Shown: positions 32,775 to 42,981, numbered from the stretch's first letter. The stretch: 64,000 nt of DNA from Calothrix sp. PCC 7507 (GCF_000316575.1 NC_019682.1:6820001-6884000); one strand, 5' to 3'. Made by a program: numbers and translations. Notes: generated by a model not told the origin, from the letters alone.

Positions 32775-33788
32775 GTGATTCGGACTTGTATAGAACTTAA
32801 AATAGGTAGACCAAGTAGCTGTATCCTGACCCTAATTGCTCTATTCACATTGTCAATTACTACTGGTTGTAGCGAATCAAATACGAATCAGGGAAAGACT
32901 GCTGCACCTTCACCACAAATACAAGAGGCCGCATCCACAGCGTCACAACAATTGCCAAAAACCAAGATAGTGACGACATTTTTACCAATCTATTGGTTTA
33001 CAAAAGCAGTGGCTGGAGATGCAGCCAATGTAGAAATTTTAGTGCCTCCGGGTACAGAGGTACATGAGTATCAGGCTAAACCAGAAAATGTGAAAGCGAT
33101 CGCTACTGCAAATGTGTTAGTAAAAAATGGTTTGGGTTTAGAGGAATTTCTCGAAGCAACTGTCAAAAATGCCCAAAATCCGAAATTAACTGAAATTGAC
33201 GCTAGTAAAGGGATTAAAGCCTTAGAAGCAATTTCACCCGTTGTGAAAACAGCAAAAGCAGAAAAAGATCACAATCATGAAGCTGCTAATCCTCATGTTT
33301 GGCTAGATCCAGTTTTAGCAAAACAACAGGTAACAAACATTCGGGATGGATTAATTACGGCTGATCCTCAGAACAAAGTTACTTATGAGAAAAATGCAGC
33401 GGCTTATATTCAGGAATTAGAAAATTTAAACAACGAATTTCAGCAGACTTTACAGAAAACTCCTAACTGCACCTTTGTCACTTTCCATGATGCATTTCCT
33501 TACATAGCTAAACGCTATAATCTCAAGCAAGTTGCTGTAGTAGAAATTCCCGAAGATCAACTTTCTCCTACGGATGTGCAAAATGCAGTCAATGCAGTGA
33601 AAAAATATAAAGTTAAAGCTCTATTTAGCGAACCAGGAGTAGATAATAAATTGCTGAAAAGTCTCTCTAAAGATTTAAATTTAAGTTTAAATACTCTAGA
33701 TTCTTTGGAAACAGGCAAGACAGATCCACAGCATTATTTCCACGCAATGAAAGCCAATTTACAAACTCTGGAAACAGCGTGTAAATAA
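32775..33788 (+). CDS. znuA: zinc ABC transporter substrate-binding lipoprotein
   Basis: 337 residues; a lipobox-type N-terminus (LFTLSITTGCSES). Cluster A-I metal-binding protein: TTFLPIYWFTKAVAGD, PPGTEVHEYQ (His ligand), a short His-containing loop DHNHE, NPHVWLDP (His ligand), CTFVTFHDAFPYIAKRY (His) and LFSEPGVDN (Glu/Asp ligand). Zinc is favoured by the Fur-type box and loop; manganese is not excluded. GTG start 8 nt after CGGAGGA. First of three genes. Confidence 0.87.
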   Translation: MIRTCIELKIGRPSSCILTLIALFTLSITTGCSESNTNQGKTAAPSPQIQEAASTASQQLPKTKIVTTFLPIYWFTKAVAGDAANVEILVPPGTEVHEYQAKPENVKAIATANVLVKNGLGLEEFLEATVKNAQNPKLTEIDASKGIKALEAISPVVKTAKAEKDHNHEAANPHVWLDPVLAKQQVTNIRDGLITADPQNKVTYEKNAAAYIQELENLNNEFQQTLQKTPNCTFVTFHDAFPYIAKRYNLKQVAVVEIPEDQLSPTDVQNAVNAVKKYKVKALFSEPGVDNKLLKSLSKDLNLSLNTLDSLETGKTDPQHYFHAMKANLQTLETACK

Positions 33789-33826
33789 TTGTTCACGGTT
33801 GACGGTTAGCAAATGACCAATGACTA

Positions 33827-34606
33827 ATGACATCACCAATTCTAAAAGTAGACAAATTAACTGTATACCAAGGTAATTATCTAGCCCTTCGGGATGTTTC
33901 TTTTGAATTATTACCAGGGACAGATACCGCCATAGTTGGACCAAATGGTGCTGGCAAGAGTACTTTGGTAAAAGCAATTTTAGATTTAATTCCGCGAAGT
34001 ACAGGCACTATTGAAATATTCGGTCGGCCAATGACGCGATTGGGGCATTTACACCAGTTATTGGCTTACATGCCGCAACATTTTATTTTTGACCGCAGCT
34101 TTCCTATTTCTGTCAGTGAATTAGTGGGATTAGGATGGGTAAAGACTCCCCAGAAATCTCAACAAAAAAGTTTGTTCTTGAAAAAACTGTGGCGACCAGA
34201 CAAGCAGAAATCAGTAGCAATAGTAGAGTCTTTAAGGCGAACCGATGCTTATCATCTACGTCATCAAACTATTGGTACTCTCAGTGGTGGTCAACTTAAG
34301 CGGGTATTATTGGCTTACTGTTTGGTAATGCCTCGGAAACTTTTGATACTAGATGAAGCTTTTGCTGGGGTGGATGTACAAGGTACAGCAGATTTTTATG
34401 CTTTGCTAAATGAATTAAAGCAGCAGGAAGGTTGGACAATATTACAAGTCTCTCATGATATTGATATGGTCAGCCGCCATTGCGATCGCGTCCTTTGTCT
34501 CAACCAAACGGTCGTCTGTACTGGTAAGCCAGAAATTGCCCTTTCACCACAAAACCTATTAGCAACCTATGGCCCAAGCTTCAGTCGATATCAACATCAA
34601 CACTGA
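33827..34606 (+). CDS. znuC: metal ABC transporter ATP-binding protein
   Basis: 259-residue ABC ATPase: Walker A GPNGAGKST, Q-loop AYMPQ, signature LSGGQ (GTLSGGQLKRVLLA), Walker B LLILDEAFAG and switch His in QVSHDID. ATG 33827, 38 nt after znuA. Partner of the permease that follows after a repeat insertion. Confidence 0.93.
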   Translation: MTSPILKVDKLTVYQGNYLALRDVSFELLPGTDTAIVGPNGAGKSTLVKAILDLIPRSTGTIEIFGRPMTRLGHLHQLLAYMPQHFIFDRSFPISVSELVGLGWVKTPQKSQQKSLFLKKLWRPDKQKSVAIVESLRRTDAYHLRHQTIGTLSGGQLKRVLLAYCLVMPRKLLILDEAFAGVDVQGTADFYALLNELKQQEGWTILQVSHDIDMVSRHCDRVLCLNQTVVCTGKPEIALSPQNLLATYGPSFSRYQHQH

Positions 34607-34619
34607 AGAATTTGTCAAG

Positions 34620-34742
34620 AGTCAAGAGTCAAGAGTTATTCCCCCACTTCCCCAGTCCCCAGTCCCCAGTCCCCAGTTCCTAGTCCCCAGTCCCCAGTCC
34701 CCAGTCCCCAGTCCCCAGTCCCCAGTCCCCAGTCCCCAGTCC
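34620..34742 (+). repeat. CCCAGTC heptamer array between znuC and znuB
   Basis: About fifteen CCCCAGT units in tandem. It adds an apparent N-terminal extension to the open frame of the permease, which is unlikely to be translated. Confidence 0.75.
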
Positions 34743-34745
34743 GCT

Positions 34746-35606
34746 ATGTATAATTGCTTAATAAATTGGCTAGCGGTCACTAATAGTAGTGATTTGATCA
34801 GCTTACTACAATTTCCTTTTATGCAGCGGGCGATCGCAGGTGCTGTGTTGATGGGAATCCTTGGTGGCATGTTAGGGAGTTTTGTCACCTTGCGTCAGCT
34901 ATCTTTTTTCAGCCATGCGGTTGGTCATGCAGCCTTAGTCGGCGTGGCGTTAGGCGTACTGCTACAGATAAATCCGACTTGGATGCTGTTGCCATTTACC
35001 TTAATTTTTGGCGTGATTGTTCTCTACTTTATCGATAAAACCGATTTAGCTAGTGATAGCGTCCTCAGTATAGTCCTCTCAGGCGCATTAGCGATCGGTA
35101 TAATTCTTACTAGCCTCATTCAAGGATATCGCGGTAACTTGATGGGAGTGCTTTTCGGGGATATTCTCGCAATTGATGCCACAGATTTGATGTTGACGCT
35201 GCTTGTGCTAATGGGAGGCAGTATATTCTTGTTATCATCCCTGCGACAACAAATTTTGTTGACTTTAAATGTGGATGTGGCACAGGTTCAAGGTATTCCC
35301 GTCCAATTGTATCGCTATGGATTTGTAGTGTTGCTGTCTCTAGCCGTTGCCGTGGCAATTAAAGCTGTAGGCGTTTTGCTAGTAAATGCCTTTTTGGTAA
35401 TTCCCGCCTCCACTGCCAAACTTATGAGTCAAAACTTTACCCGCTTTTTAGTCATGTCAGTGATCATCGGTTCTATCAGCAGCGTTGTAGGGATGATGGT
35501 TTCGGGTATCTTCAACCTAGCTTCTGGCCCTAGTATCGTTCTAGTCCAATTTTTGGTATTCGTAGTTGTTTTGATCGGAGTCAAGTTGACAGCCAAGGTA
35601 GCATAA
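34746..35606 (+). CDS. znuB: metal ABC transporter permease
   Basis: ABC-3 family permease with eight or so membrane helices (AGAVLMGILGGMLGSFVTLRQLSFFSHAVGHAALVGVALGVLL is the typical start region, with the conserved HA..H). I place the start at ATG 34746 (286 residues) because the open frame upstream, from 34569, is repeat sequence overlapping znuC. Completes the ZnuABC importer. Confidence 0.9.
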   Translation: MYNCLINWLAVTNSSDLISLLQFPFMQRAIAGAVLMGILGGMLGSFVTLRQLSFFSHAVGHAALVGVALGVLLQINPTWMLLPFTLIFGVIVLYFIDKTDLASDSVLSIVLSGALAIGIILTSLIQGYRGNLMGVLFGDILAIDATDLMLTLLVLMGGSIFLLSSLRQQILLTLNVDVAQVQGIPVQLYRYGFVVLLSLAVAVAIKAVGVLLVNAFLVIPASTAKLMSQNFTRFLVMSVIIGSISSVVGMMVSGIFNLASGPSIVLVQFLVFVVVLIGVKLTAKVA

Positions 35607-35697
35607 ACTTTTTTGCTTCAAGCACTTGCAAAATCTTTGTTTGTTTGCTATGTTTATTAATCGTGGCCTGCAGGCAAAAACGCAAGCAAATATCCCC

Positions 35698-35770
<73 letters not shown>

Positions 35771-36103
35771 TAGTTTACAGCACAATATCAAGGGGTCTTG
35801 ACTAAAACTCATAAATTTTGTTTAGGCAAGGTTTAGGGTAAACGCCAACTCAGTGTGACTCGCACTCCTCAGATCCCCGACTTCTTGAAGAAGTCGGGGA
35901 TCTAGTCTCCCAGATGACACGATGATTTTAGGCGATCGCTCTATTTTATTCACAAGTGAGCAATAAGTAAATCACGAGTCATTTCAATACAAGTAAGTCG
36001 GTGCAATAAAAGCAAACTGCGTGAAGAAAAGTAAATAAGGCTCAAACCCTTCTAACTATTGCCTATTGCCTTATCCCAGCGACAATTCTTGACGCCGAGT
36101 TAC
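35771..36103. repeat. spacer with long perfect palindrome
   Basis: AGATCCCCGACTTCTT-GAAGAAGTCGGGGATCT (about 35871-35904) is a near-perfect palindrome, a known type of dispersed repeat in these genomes; it may end the tRNA transcript. No gene. Confidence 0.6.
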
Positions 36104-36405
36104 TTAAGAATGACTATTAAATAATTCCACCAAGGATTGCAAGTTAGCTGTGAATAATGCTTCTAAGTCTAAGTTATTAATATTACCTGCGGTGACAAGT
36201 AATAACTTGTAAGGCTCTTTAATTGTCAAAATTAGAATCTTGGGTAATTACTATACGATTATCCCGTATTGAAACAGCATTTATTTCTGTATCTGATGTA
36301 GCATTTTTCTTAAGTAAATCTTTTGTATGGATTGTATCGTATACCCGCAGATTCTAAGAATCGAGCCAGTCTAACAGGCAATTGAGCATCGACAAGAAAT
36401 TTCAT
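36104..36405 (-). pseudogene. DUF5615 PIN-like toxin, frameshifted
   Basis: ATG 36405 overlaps the stop of the antitoxin (ATGA). MKFLVDAQLPVRLARFLESAG reads well, then the frame shifts; YDTIHTKDLLKK...IRDNRIVITQDS and PYKLLLVTAGNINNLDLEAL are found in other frames before TAA at 36104. At least two shifts, so no working nuclease. Confidence 0.7.
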
Positions 36406-36625
36406 GAAGCAATTTTATATATACTTTTAACTTGGCTCAAGCGAACGGCAAATTGGAGAGATGCGAGAATATCTTCCCGTTCTAAATCGTCATAATCTGC
36501 TAAAATTTCATCAATTGTCATGCCAGAGCTAAGTAATTCGAGTATCAATTCAACAGGATAACGAAGTCCCCTAATACAAGGCTTGCCGTGGCAAATGTCA
36601 GGATTATAGGTAAGCGTTGTAAAAG
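36402..36625 (-). CDS. DUF433 antitoxin
   Basis: About 70 residues with TYNPDICHGKPCIRGLRYPVELILELLSSGMTIDEILADYDDLEREDI, the DUF433 HTH fold. No ATG is found at the expected place, so the start is uncertain and the gene may also be decaying. Partner toxin is broken, so this is an orphan. Confidence 0.65.
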
Positions 36626-36805
36626 GTTGCTGCTCATCTTGATTGTTTTTTATAGAGCATACATTTATATAGTCTAGTTTATATCTCCAACTTCGTAAAA
36701 GTTCTCCGGGATATAGGGAATGTGATACCTATGGGGGTAAACTAGGCACTTTTCAATATATGGATTTTCGTTTAAATCGCTAAAAATAGGGAAGCCAAGC
36801 CACAG

Positions 36806-37130
36806 ATGTTTCTTGTTGTAGAAGATCACCCGGAGGTAGCCCAAAACAACTGTGATTTCTTGAGAAAATTCGACCCCTCTGCTATTTGTGCGATCGCCAA
36901 CACTCCCCAAGAAGCACTACAACATCTATAAATAGAGACACCAAATTTAATTGTCCTCGATTTACAATTTGTTACACCCTCTGGCTCTCAGTCAGCTAAA
37001 TCTGCTTTCCAACTATTAGAGTTAATTTTTGATGCTTATTCCTCTCTAGATATCCTCATCTATAGCAGTGAACCCAGTTGGCTGATCAAACTTGTTAAAT
37101 CTATTAATCATCACGACAGCGGTTTTGTAG
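36806..37130 (+). pseudogene. response regulator receiver remnant
   Basis: ATG 36806 starts MFLVVEDHPEVAQNNCDFL, a receiver domain with the acidic pair. TAA near 36929 interrupts it; the same frame continues IETPNLIVLDLQF with the phosphorylatable Asp and FDAYSSLDILIYSSEPSW. No DNA-binding domain remains. Confidence 0.65.
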
Positions 37131-37272
37131 TTTTGATTTATGTTTTGGTACTCAGTTGACTAAGTTGAACGTTCTCTAATTATGAATTTCCCAAACACTT
37201 CAAACGCCCAGACTGATGAAGTCTGAGCGCTTGAATCATAGGTTGCAGAGTCAATTCTGCTAGTTATCGAAA

Positions 37273-37635
37273 TTAAGCGGGCATCATTTGCATGGATCTG
37301 CAAGACTCTGCACACTTACGGCACGCTGCAGCACATGCCATCATTTTCGCATCATCGCGCATCATTTCACAAGCCATTGCACAGCGATCGCACATTTCTG
37401 CACAAAGCATACAAGTGCGTCCCATGAACTCAGAACCGCCCATCATCATGTTCATACACATCATGCACATTTCCGAGCAGTCGCGCATCATGCTCATCAT
37501 GCTCATGTCCATATACTTACCACCTTTGCTCATGCAGTAAGTCATGGTTTCCATGCACATTTTGTGGCATTCCATGCAAGCGTTCATGGAAGTTTGCATT
37601 TCGGTAGTCATGGATTCGGTCATCATCATCATCAT
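37273..37635 (-). CDS. four-helix Cys/Met-rich copper-binding protein (DUF326)
   Basis: 120 residues with about 12 Cys and 30 Met (MECHKMCMETMTYC, CMLCAEMCDRCAMACE, CAAACRKCAESC). Such Csp-like bundles store Cu(I) in the cytosol or protect against it. No signal peptide. Ribosome site GGAGTTATTTCC before ATG 37635. Single gene. Confidence 0.88.
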   Translation of the reverse strand: MMMMMTESMTTEMQTSMNACMECHKMCMETMTYCMSKGGKYMDMSMMSMMRDCSEMCMMCMNMMMGGSEFMGRTCMLCAEMCDRCAMACEMMRDDAKMMACAAACRKCAESCRSMQMMPA

Positions 37636-38065
37636 AGGAAATAACTCCTGATTTTTTGATGGTATGGAGGGTTATCCTTGCTAGGACTACTTATTACATT
37701 AGACCCAACCTTTTAATGAGTCAATAGGGTATTTTCCGGGAATTTATCAGCCAATTATCTCTATATGATTACCGAAAATTCATTTTAATTCCACATAACT
37801 TAGTGTATTTTTTTAGAAATTTCTTATAAACAGAGACTTGTAAACTCCCCCAACTAAGTGGGGTTTATGAAAACTCTAAGCTTTTCCAGTTTATATCAAG
37901 ATTTTGACTTAATTATAAAAAAATATTAATGTCAATTTTTTTTGACAAGATATGGTTATATTAGGCATTTATGAAGTTCTATTAAATAGAAGCTAGGCAT
38001 TTATAAACTTTTGTTCATCATGTCAAATATAAAGTATATCTTCCCTAGCTTCTAGCCCCTAATCT
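37636..38065. other. AT-rich spacer
   Basis: Nothing recognised other than a likely promoter for the copper protein; tandem-like AGAAGCTAGGCATTTATAA pieces occur around 37970-38005. Confidence 0.35.
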
Positions 38066-39205
38066 CTATTTAGACAGCGCATTTTCTAAATCAGCTTGTA
38101 AATCCAGGGAATGCTCAATACCTACCGAAAGTCTGATTAAATTATCCTTAATTCCTCGTTTTAATCGTTCCTTCTCTGGGAGAGAACCATGAGTCATCTT
38201 CGCTGGATAACAAAGCAGTGACTCAACACCTCCCAAACTCTCAGCTAACAAAAACAACTTGAGTCGAGAAATGAATCTTTCCACCTCAACAAAACCACCC
38301 TTTAATTCCAAACTAATCATCCCTCCAAAGCCAGACATTTGCTCTTTGGCAAGTTGATATTGCTCGTTACTAGATAAACCTGGATAATAAATGCGATCGA
38401 CTTTGGGATGCTGGGCTAAAAACTCAGCTAACAATGAAGCATTTTTTTCATGTTCGCGCATTCTTACAGCGAGGGTTTTAATCCCGCGCAGCACTAACCA
38501 GCTATCAAAGGGACTAGGAATAGCCCCGATCGCATTCTGATAAAATTTCAGTTGAGAGTTGAGTTCTTCATTAGATGTAACAACCGCGCCACCAATAATA
38601 TCGCTATGTCCTCCTAAATACTTCGTGGTGCTGTGAACAACAATATCAGCACCTAACTCTAATGGTCTTTGGAAATAAGGACTAGCAAATGTATTATCAA
38701 CTACCAAAATAATGTTGTTTTTACGGGCGATTTTTGCTAGGGCTGCAATATCAATAATTTTTAACAAGGGGTTGGTAGGGGTTTCAATCCAAATCAACTT
38801 AGTATTGGGTTGAATTGCAGTTTCAAAGTCTCCAATGTGATCAATATCTACATAGCTAGTTGTTACACCCCAATTTTTCACCACCTTTTCTAATAACCGA
38901 TAAGTCCCACCATACAAATCATCACCTGCAATGATATGATCACCAGTTTTCAGCAGGCTTAATACTGTAGTAGTCGCAGCTAATCCAGACGCAAAGGCTA
39001 AACCGAATTTCCCATTTTCAATTGCAGCTAAAGCCTCCTCTAAAGCTGTTCTAGTAGGGTTTCCTGTGCGTGAGTATTCATAACCTTTGTGTTGACCTAT
39101 GGCTGATTGCTCATAAGTAGAAGTTAAATAAATTGGCACAATTACAGCACCTGTTTGGGGGTCTGGTGCTTGACCTTCATGAATTGCTCTGGTTTCAAAT
39201 TCCAT
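38066..39205 (-). CDS. cystathionine gamma-lyase/gamma-synthase (PLP)
   Basis: 379 residues of the Cys/Met metabolism PLP family: YLTSTYEQ, YEYSRTGNPTR, ASGLAATTTVLSLLKTGD, DDLYGGTYRL, the PLP Lys in HSTTKYLGGHSD, and CYPAKMTHGSLPE. Overlaps the upstream cystathionine beta-synthase gene by 11 nt, which argues for a gamma-lyase that splits cystathionine to cysteine (reverse transsulfuration). Confidence 0.92.
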   Translation of the reverse strand: MEFETRAIHEGQAPDPQTGAVIVPIYLTSTYEQSAIGQHKGYEYSRTGNPTRTALEEALAAIENGKFGLAFASGLAATTTVLSLLKTGDHIIAGDDLYGGTYRLLEKVVKNWGVTTSYVDIDHIGDFETAIQPNTKLIWIETPTNPLLKIIDIAALAKIARKNNIILVVDNTFASPYFQRPLELGADIVVHSTTKYLGGHSDIIGGAVVTSNEELNSQLKFYQNAIGAIPSPFDSWLVLRGIKTLAVRMREHEKNASLLAEFLAQHPKVDRIYYPGLSSNEQYQLAKEQMSGFGGMISLELKGGFVEVERFISRLKLFLLAESLGGVESLLCYPAKMTHGSLPEKERLKRGIKDNLIRLSVGIEHSLDLQADLENALSK

Positions 39206-40580
39206 TGTTTCCTCTGAGTTCTTCCTGAGTTTGACTAATCCAATATCTAATTAAATCGGCTCTAGTAATTAATCCAATGGGTACATCATCCCGCTTAATA
39301 ATAATTCCCGTTGTTCCTGATAATAGCACTCGATAAGCTTCAGAGATATCAACTTCTTCATCAAGAATTGGCAGCGGCTTACCCATAACTGCTAATACAT
39401 TTTGGTTAGAAAAATTGATGCCATCATGGAGAAATTTCATTAACGAAGCTTCATTCAGACTACCTACCACCTGGTTATTATCAATCACAGGTAGCTGAGA
39501 TATATTTAGTTGTTGTAGGAGAATTGTCGCTTGACTTAAAGTATCGCGGGGACTCACAGCAACTAGGGAGGGGAAATCTACTTTTTGTGAGAGAATCTCA
39601 CCAATTTTAATAGATTTGGTTATTTTACCTTCCCAAAAACCATTTTCTTGCATCCAGATATCTGAATATATTTTATTGATGTAGTTTCTGCCTGTATCTG
39701 GTAACAGTACAACAATATATTTAGGTTGTGATAATCGAGATGCATATTTGAGGGCTGCGGCTACTGCTGTACCACATGAACCTCCGACTAATAATCCTTC
39801 TTCCCGTGCAAGACGACGAGCTAAATTAAATGATTCTTTATCGCTAACCCGAATCATTTCATCGACTAATTGCCGATTAAATGTTTTGGGAATAAAGTCT
39901 TCACCAATTCCTTCGACTTTGTAAGGTTTGGGACTATCTCCAGAAAGGATAGAACCTTCTGGATCTGCACCAACAATAATAATATTTGGGTTTTGCTCTT
40001 TGAGATATTTAGCAACTCCAGAAATTGTGCCACCAGTACCCATCGCAGCGACGAAAACTTCTACTTTGCCTCCGCTATCTGACCAGATTTCTGGGCCTGT
40101 GCTTAAGTAATGTGCTAAAGGATTGTTGGGGTTTTCAAATTGATTTGGTCTGTAAGCACCTGGGATTTCTTTGGCTAGTCTTTCGGCGACGCCATTATAA
40201 CTTTCTGGTGAGTCGGGCGGTACGGATGTTGGTGTAACAACTACTTCTGCACCATAAGCTTTGAGGAGGTTAATTTTATCCTGGCTCATCTTATCGGGCA
40301 TGACGAATATACACCGATATTTTTTAACGGCGGCGATTAGTGCTATGCCTACGCCAGTGTTTCCTGCTGTAGCTTCGATGATGGTGCCACCGGGTTGTAA
40401 TAAACCTGCTTTTTCGGCAGATTCAATCATGGTGAGGGCTATTCTGTCTTTGGTACTTCCGCCGGGATTGAGATATTCAACTTTGGCGTAAATGGGTGAT
40501 GGGATGTTGGCGGTAATTGTGTTTAATTTGACTAATGGGGTTTTGCCGATTGTTTGTAAGATGTTGTTGTGAGTTGCCAT
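39195..40580 (-). CDS. cystathionine beta-synthase with CBS domain pair
   Basis: 461 residues: PLP fold type II core (IGKTPLVKLN, NPGGSTKDRIAL with Schiff-base Lys, EATAGNTGVGIAL, GTGGTISGVAKYL, GGSCGTAVAAA) and two CBS domains from about 330 (LVAVSPRDTLSQATILLQQLNISQLPVID, TGIIIKRDDVPIGLITRADLIRYW) for possible adenosyl-ligand regulation. No heme motif seen. Condenses serine (or acetylserine) and homocysteine. First gene of the two-gene operon. Confidence 0.93.
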   Translation of the reverse strand: MATHNNILQTIGKTPLVKLNTITANIPSPIYAKVEYLNPGGSTKDRIALTMIESAEKAGLLQPGGTIIEATAGNTGVGIALIAAVKKYRCIFVMPDKMSQDKINLLKAYGAEVVVTPTSVPPDSPESYNGVAERLAKEIPGAYRPNQFENPNNPLAHYLSTGPEIWSDSGGKVEVFVAAMGTGGTISGVAKYLKEQNPNIIIVGADPEGSILSGDSPKPYKVEGIGEDFIPKTFNRQLVDEMIRVSDKESFNLARRLAREEGLLVGGSCGTAVAAALKYASRLSQPKYIVVLLPDTGRNYINKIYSDIWMQENGFWEGKITKSIKIGEILSQKVDFPSLVAVSPRDTLSQATILLQQLNISQLPVIDNNQVVGSLNEASLMKFLHDGINFSNQNVLAVMGKPLPILDEEVDISEAYRVLLSGTTGIIIKRDDVPIGLITRADLIRYWISQTQEELRGNNGI

Positions 40581-40691
40581 GATGGGTTTTTGTTGGTGGT
40601 GGGGAACGGGTGTGGCATTTTGGGTGTATTGGTTTTTGGCGTTGCAAAATGGAAAGATGAAAGAGTTTCACGCAGAGAAGAGAAGTTGAGA

Positions 40692-41882
40692 TTAGGATGT
40701 GGGTTGGAGGTTTGGCTGGAGTTTGAGGAGTCTGTCGGCTGCTGTTTGTAGGGTTTCTGGTCTTTTGCTGAAGCAGAAGCGGATGAAGGTGTTGCCTTTT
40801 TCTGGTTGGCTGAAGAAGCTGGAACCGGGAACTACGGCTACGCCTATGTTTTTGATTAGGTGGTTGGTGAATTCGATGTCTGTTTTGTAGCCAAATTTGG
40901 AGATGTCTGCAAATACGTAGTAGGCTCCTTTGGGGAGGAAGTAGGGTATTTGTACTTGGTCTAGGATGTGTAAGATGCGATCGCGCTTTTCGTGATAGAG
41001 TTGGGCGAGTTCTTGGTAATAAGATGGTGGTAGTTGCATGGCGGCTACTCCGGCTCGTTGTAATGGTGCGGGTGCGCCGACGGTGAGAAAGTCGTGGACT
41101 TTGCGGATGGCGTTGGTTAGTTCGGGGTTGGCGAGGATGTAACCAACTCGCCAGCCGGTAACGCTATATGTTTTGGACAGTCCGTTGATGGTGATGGTGC
41201 GTTCTGCCATTCCAGGAAGGTTTGCTAGGGCTATATGTTGACTTCTGTCATAAAGTATGTGTTCGTAAATTTCGTCTGTGAAGGCTAGTACGTCCCATTT
41301 TTGGCAAAGTTCGGCAATGAGGGTGAGTTCTTCACGGGTGAAGACTTTGCCTGTGGGGTTGTGGGGAGTGTTGATGATGATGGCTTTGGTGTTGGCGCTG
41401 AAGGCTTGACGCAATTCGGTTTCGTCAAATGTCCAATCGGGGGGATGTAGGGTGACGTATCTGGGGGTGGCGCTGGCTAAGATGGCATCGGGGCCATAGT
41501 TTTCATAATATGGTTCAAAGATGATTACTTCGTCACCTGGATTGACTGTTGCTAGCATGACGGCAGCCATTGCTTCTGTGGAACCGCAGGTGACGGTGAT
41601 TTGGGTTTCTGGGTTAATGTCTAAGCCTAAATACCAATGGACTTTTTTGGCGATCGCTTCTCGAAATGGGCGATCGCCCCAGGTAATGGCATACTGGTTA
41701 ACATCTGTCTCAATCGCTTCATAGGCTGCCTGTTTTAATTCCGGCGGACAGGGAAAGTCGGGAAAGCCTTGGGCTAAATTCACTGCACCATGTTGCAGTG
41801 CTACCCGCGTCATTTCTCGAATCACGGACTCTGTGAATTGCTGTGCTTTTGCTGAGATTTTTTGGCGCTGAGTGTTTGTCAC
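40692..41882 (-). CDS. class I/II PLP aminotransferase (YbdL / kynurenine-aminotransferase-like)
   Basis: About 396 residues from GTG 41882 (an extended frame begins at 41945). MTRVALQHGAVNLAQGFPDFPCP, TVTCGSTEAMAA, NTPHNPTGKVFTREEL, FTDEIYEH, the PLP Lys in NGLSKTYSVTGWRVGY and FIRFCFSK mark fold type I family I-gamma. Likely methionine or glutamine transaminase. GGGAAG precedes the GTG. Near two other sulfur amino acid genes but 110 nt apart. Confidence 0.9.
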   Translation of the reverse strand: MTNTQRQKISAKAQQFTESVIREMTRVALQHGAVNLAQGFPDFPCPPELKQAAYEAIETDVNQYAITWGDRPFREAIAKKVHWYLGLDINPETQITVTCGSTEAMAAVMLATVNPGDEVIIFEPYYENYGPDAILASATPRYVTLHPPDWTFDETELRQAFSANTKAIIINTPHNPTGKVFTREELTLIAELCQKWDVLAFTDEIYEHILYDRSQHIALANLPGMAERTITINGLSKTYSVTGWRVGYILANPELTNAIRKVHDFLTVGAPAPLQRAGVAAMQLPPSYYQELAQLYHEKRDRILHILDQVQIPYFLPKGAYYVFADISKFGYKTDIEFTNHLIKNIGVAVVPGSSFFSQPEKGNTFIRFCFSKRPETLQTAADRLLKLQPNLQPTS

Positions 41883-42039
41883 CTGTCTTCTTCCCTGCTG
41901 TATATTTCTGTTGTGTGGGAATTTTTCATTCCTGATAAAATCCATAATATCTGTGGATTTACCGTAGTATACTCAACTTTTATAATGGGGAATGGAGAAC
42001 AGTCATCAGTTAACTGTTCACTAACAACCAACAAACACC

Positions 42040-42639
42040 ATGAAATCTCTGCATCGTCCTGATCTTTATAGTTGGTCTAGTTTCAACCCGGCAAGAAATA
42101 TTGATTTCAATGGGATTGCCTGGATTCGTCCAGATGGTAACATCCTGATTGATCCAGTAGCTCTATCAAATCACGATTGGAATCACCTGCAATCCCTCGG
42201 TGGTGTGGTTTGGATTGTGCTGACTAATTCCGATCATGTGAGATCAGCGAAAGAAATTGTTGATCAAACCTATGCGAAGATAGCTGGGCCAGCAGGAGAA
42301 AAAGAAAACTTCCCCATTCATTGCGATCGCTGGTTATCTGACAATGATGAGTTAGTACCTGGATTAAAAGCAATTGAACTCCAAGGTTCAAAAACTCCCG
42401 GTGAACTGGCGCTGTTGTTAGAAGAAACAACCTTGATTACCGGGGATTTAATCCGGGCGCACAAAGCAGGTAGTTTAACTGTGTTACCAGATGACAAATT
42501 GGTAAATCGAGAGGAAGCGGTGGCTTCAGTGCGGCGACTGGCGGAATTTACTCAAGTTGAAGCGGTGTTAGTGGGGGATGGTTGGCCAGTTTTTCGGGAT
42601 GGAAGCGATCGCTTAAAGGAACTCGTAGCGACGTTGTGA
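42040..42639 (+). CDS. MBL-fold-like protein with degenerate metal site
   Basis: 199 residues, beta-lactamase-like fold: GIAWIRPDGNILIDPVALS, then VVWIVLTNSDHVRSAKEI where the HxHxDH motif is reduced to NSDH, TPGELALLLEETTLITGDLIRAH and LVGDGWPVFRDG. Function unknown and probably not a standard hydrolase. Divergent from the aminotransferase. Confidence 0.8.
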   Translation: MKSLHRPDLYSWSSFNPARNIDFNGIAWIRPDGNILIDPVALSNHDWNHLQSLGGVVWIVLTNSDHVRSAKEIVDQTYAKIAGPAGEKENFPIHCDRWLSDNDELVPGLKAIELQGSKTPGELALLLEETTLITGDLIRAHKAGSLTVLPDDKLVNREEAVASVRRLAEFTQVEAVLVGDGWPVFRDGSDRLKELVATL

Positions 42640-42740
42640 TTAGGGGATATTGTATAGTTTCCAGCGTATCTAAACAGATTTTTGGGGCGGAGGCTTTGGA
42701 CGCTAAAATATTGGGAACAGATAGTTATGCTTCAAAGCTG

Positions 42741-42968
42741 ATGAATATCAATATTGAGATACCTGATGACATACGTATTTATATTGAGGCACAAGTGATT
42801 ACAGGTACTTACAACAGCATCGAGGAGTACTTTCTGGACTTGGTGCAGCAAGACAAAAAAAGTAAGGCACAAGCAAAGTTAGAAATGCTTTTGCTTGAAG
42901 GTATTAACTCGGAAGCTCAGGAAGTAACACCAGAATATTGGCAGAATTTGCATTCTGTTGAATCTTAA
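42741..42968 (+). CDS. ParD-like ribbon-helix-helix antitoxin, orphan
   Basis: About 75 residues: MNINIEIPDDIRIYIEAQV and GTYNSIEEYFLDLVQQDKKS fit the ParD/CopG family, ending with a toxin-binding tail. No ParE gene follows; the next gene is on the other strand. A longer open frame starts upstream but overlaps the previous gene. Confidence 0.7.
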   Translation: MNINIEIPDDIRIYIEAQVITGTYNSIEEYFLDLVQQDKKSKAQAKLEMLLLEGINSEAQEVTPEYWQNLHSVES

Positions 42969-42981
42969 AGTGATGTTGTGA

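Noticed and set aside
37288-37644. His-rich frames opposite the copper protein
   Set aside because: ATG-rich sense strand produces CAT (His) on the complement; shadow frames.
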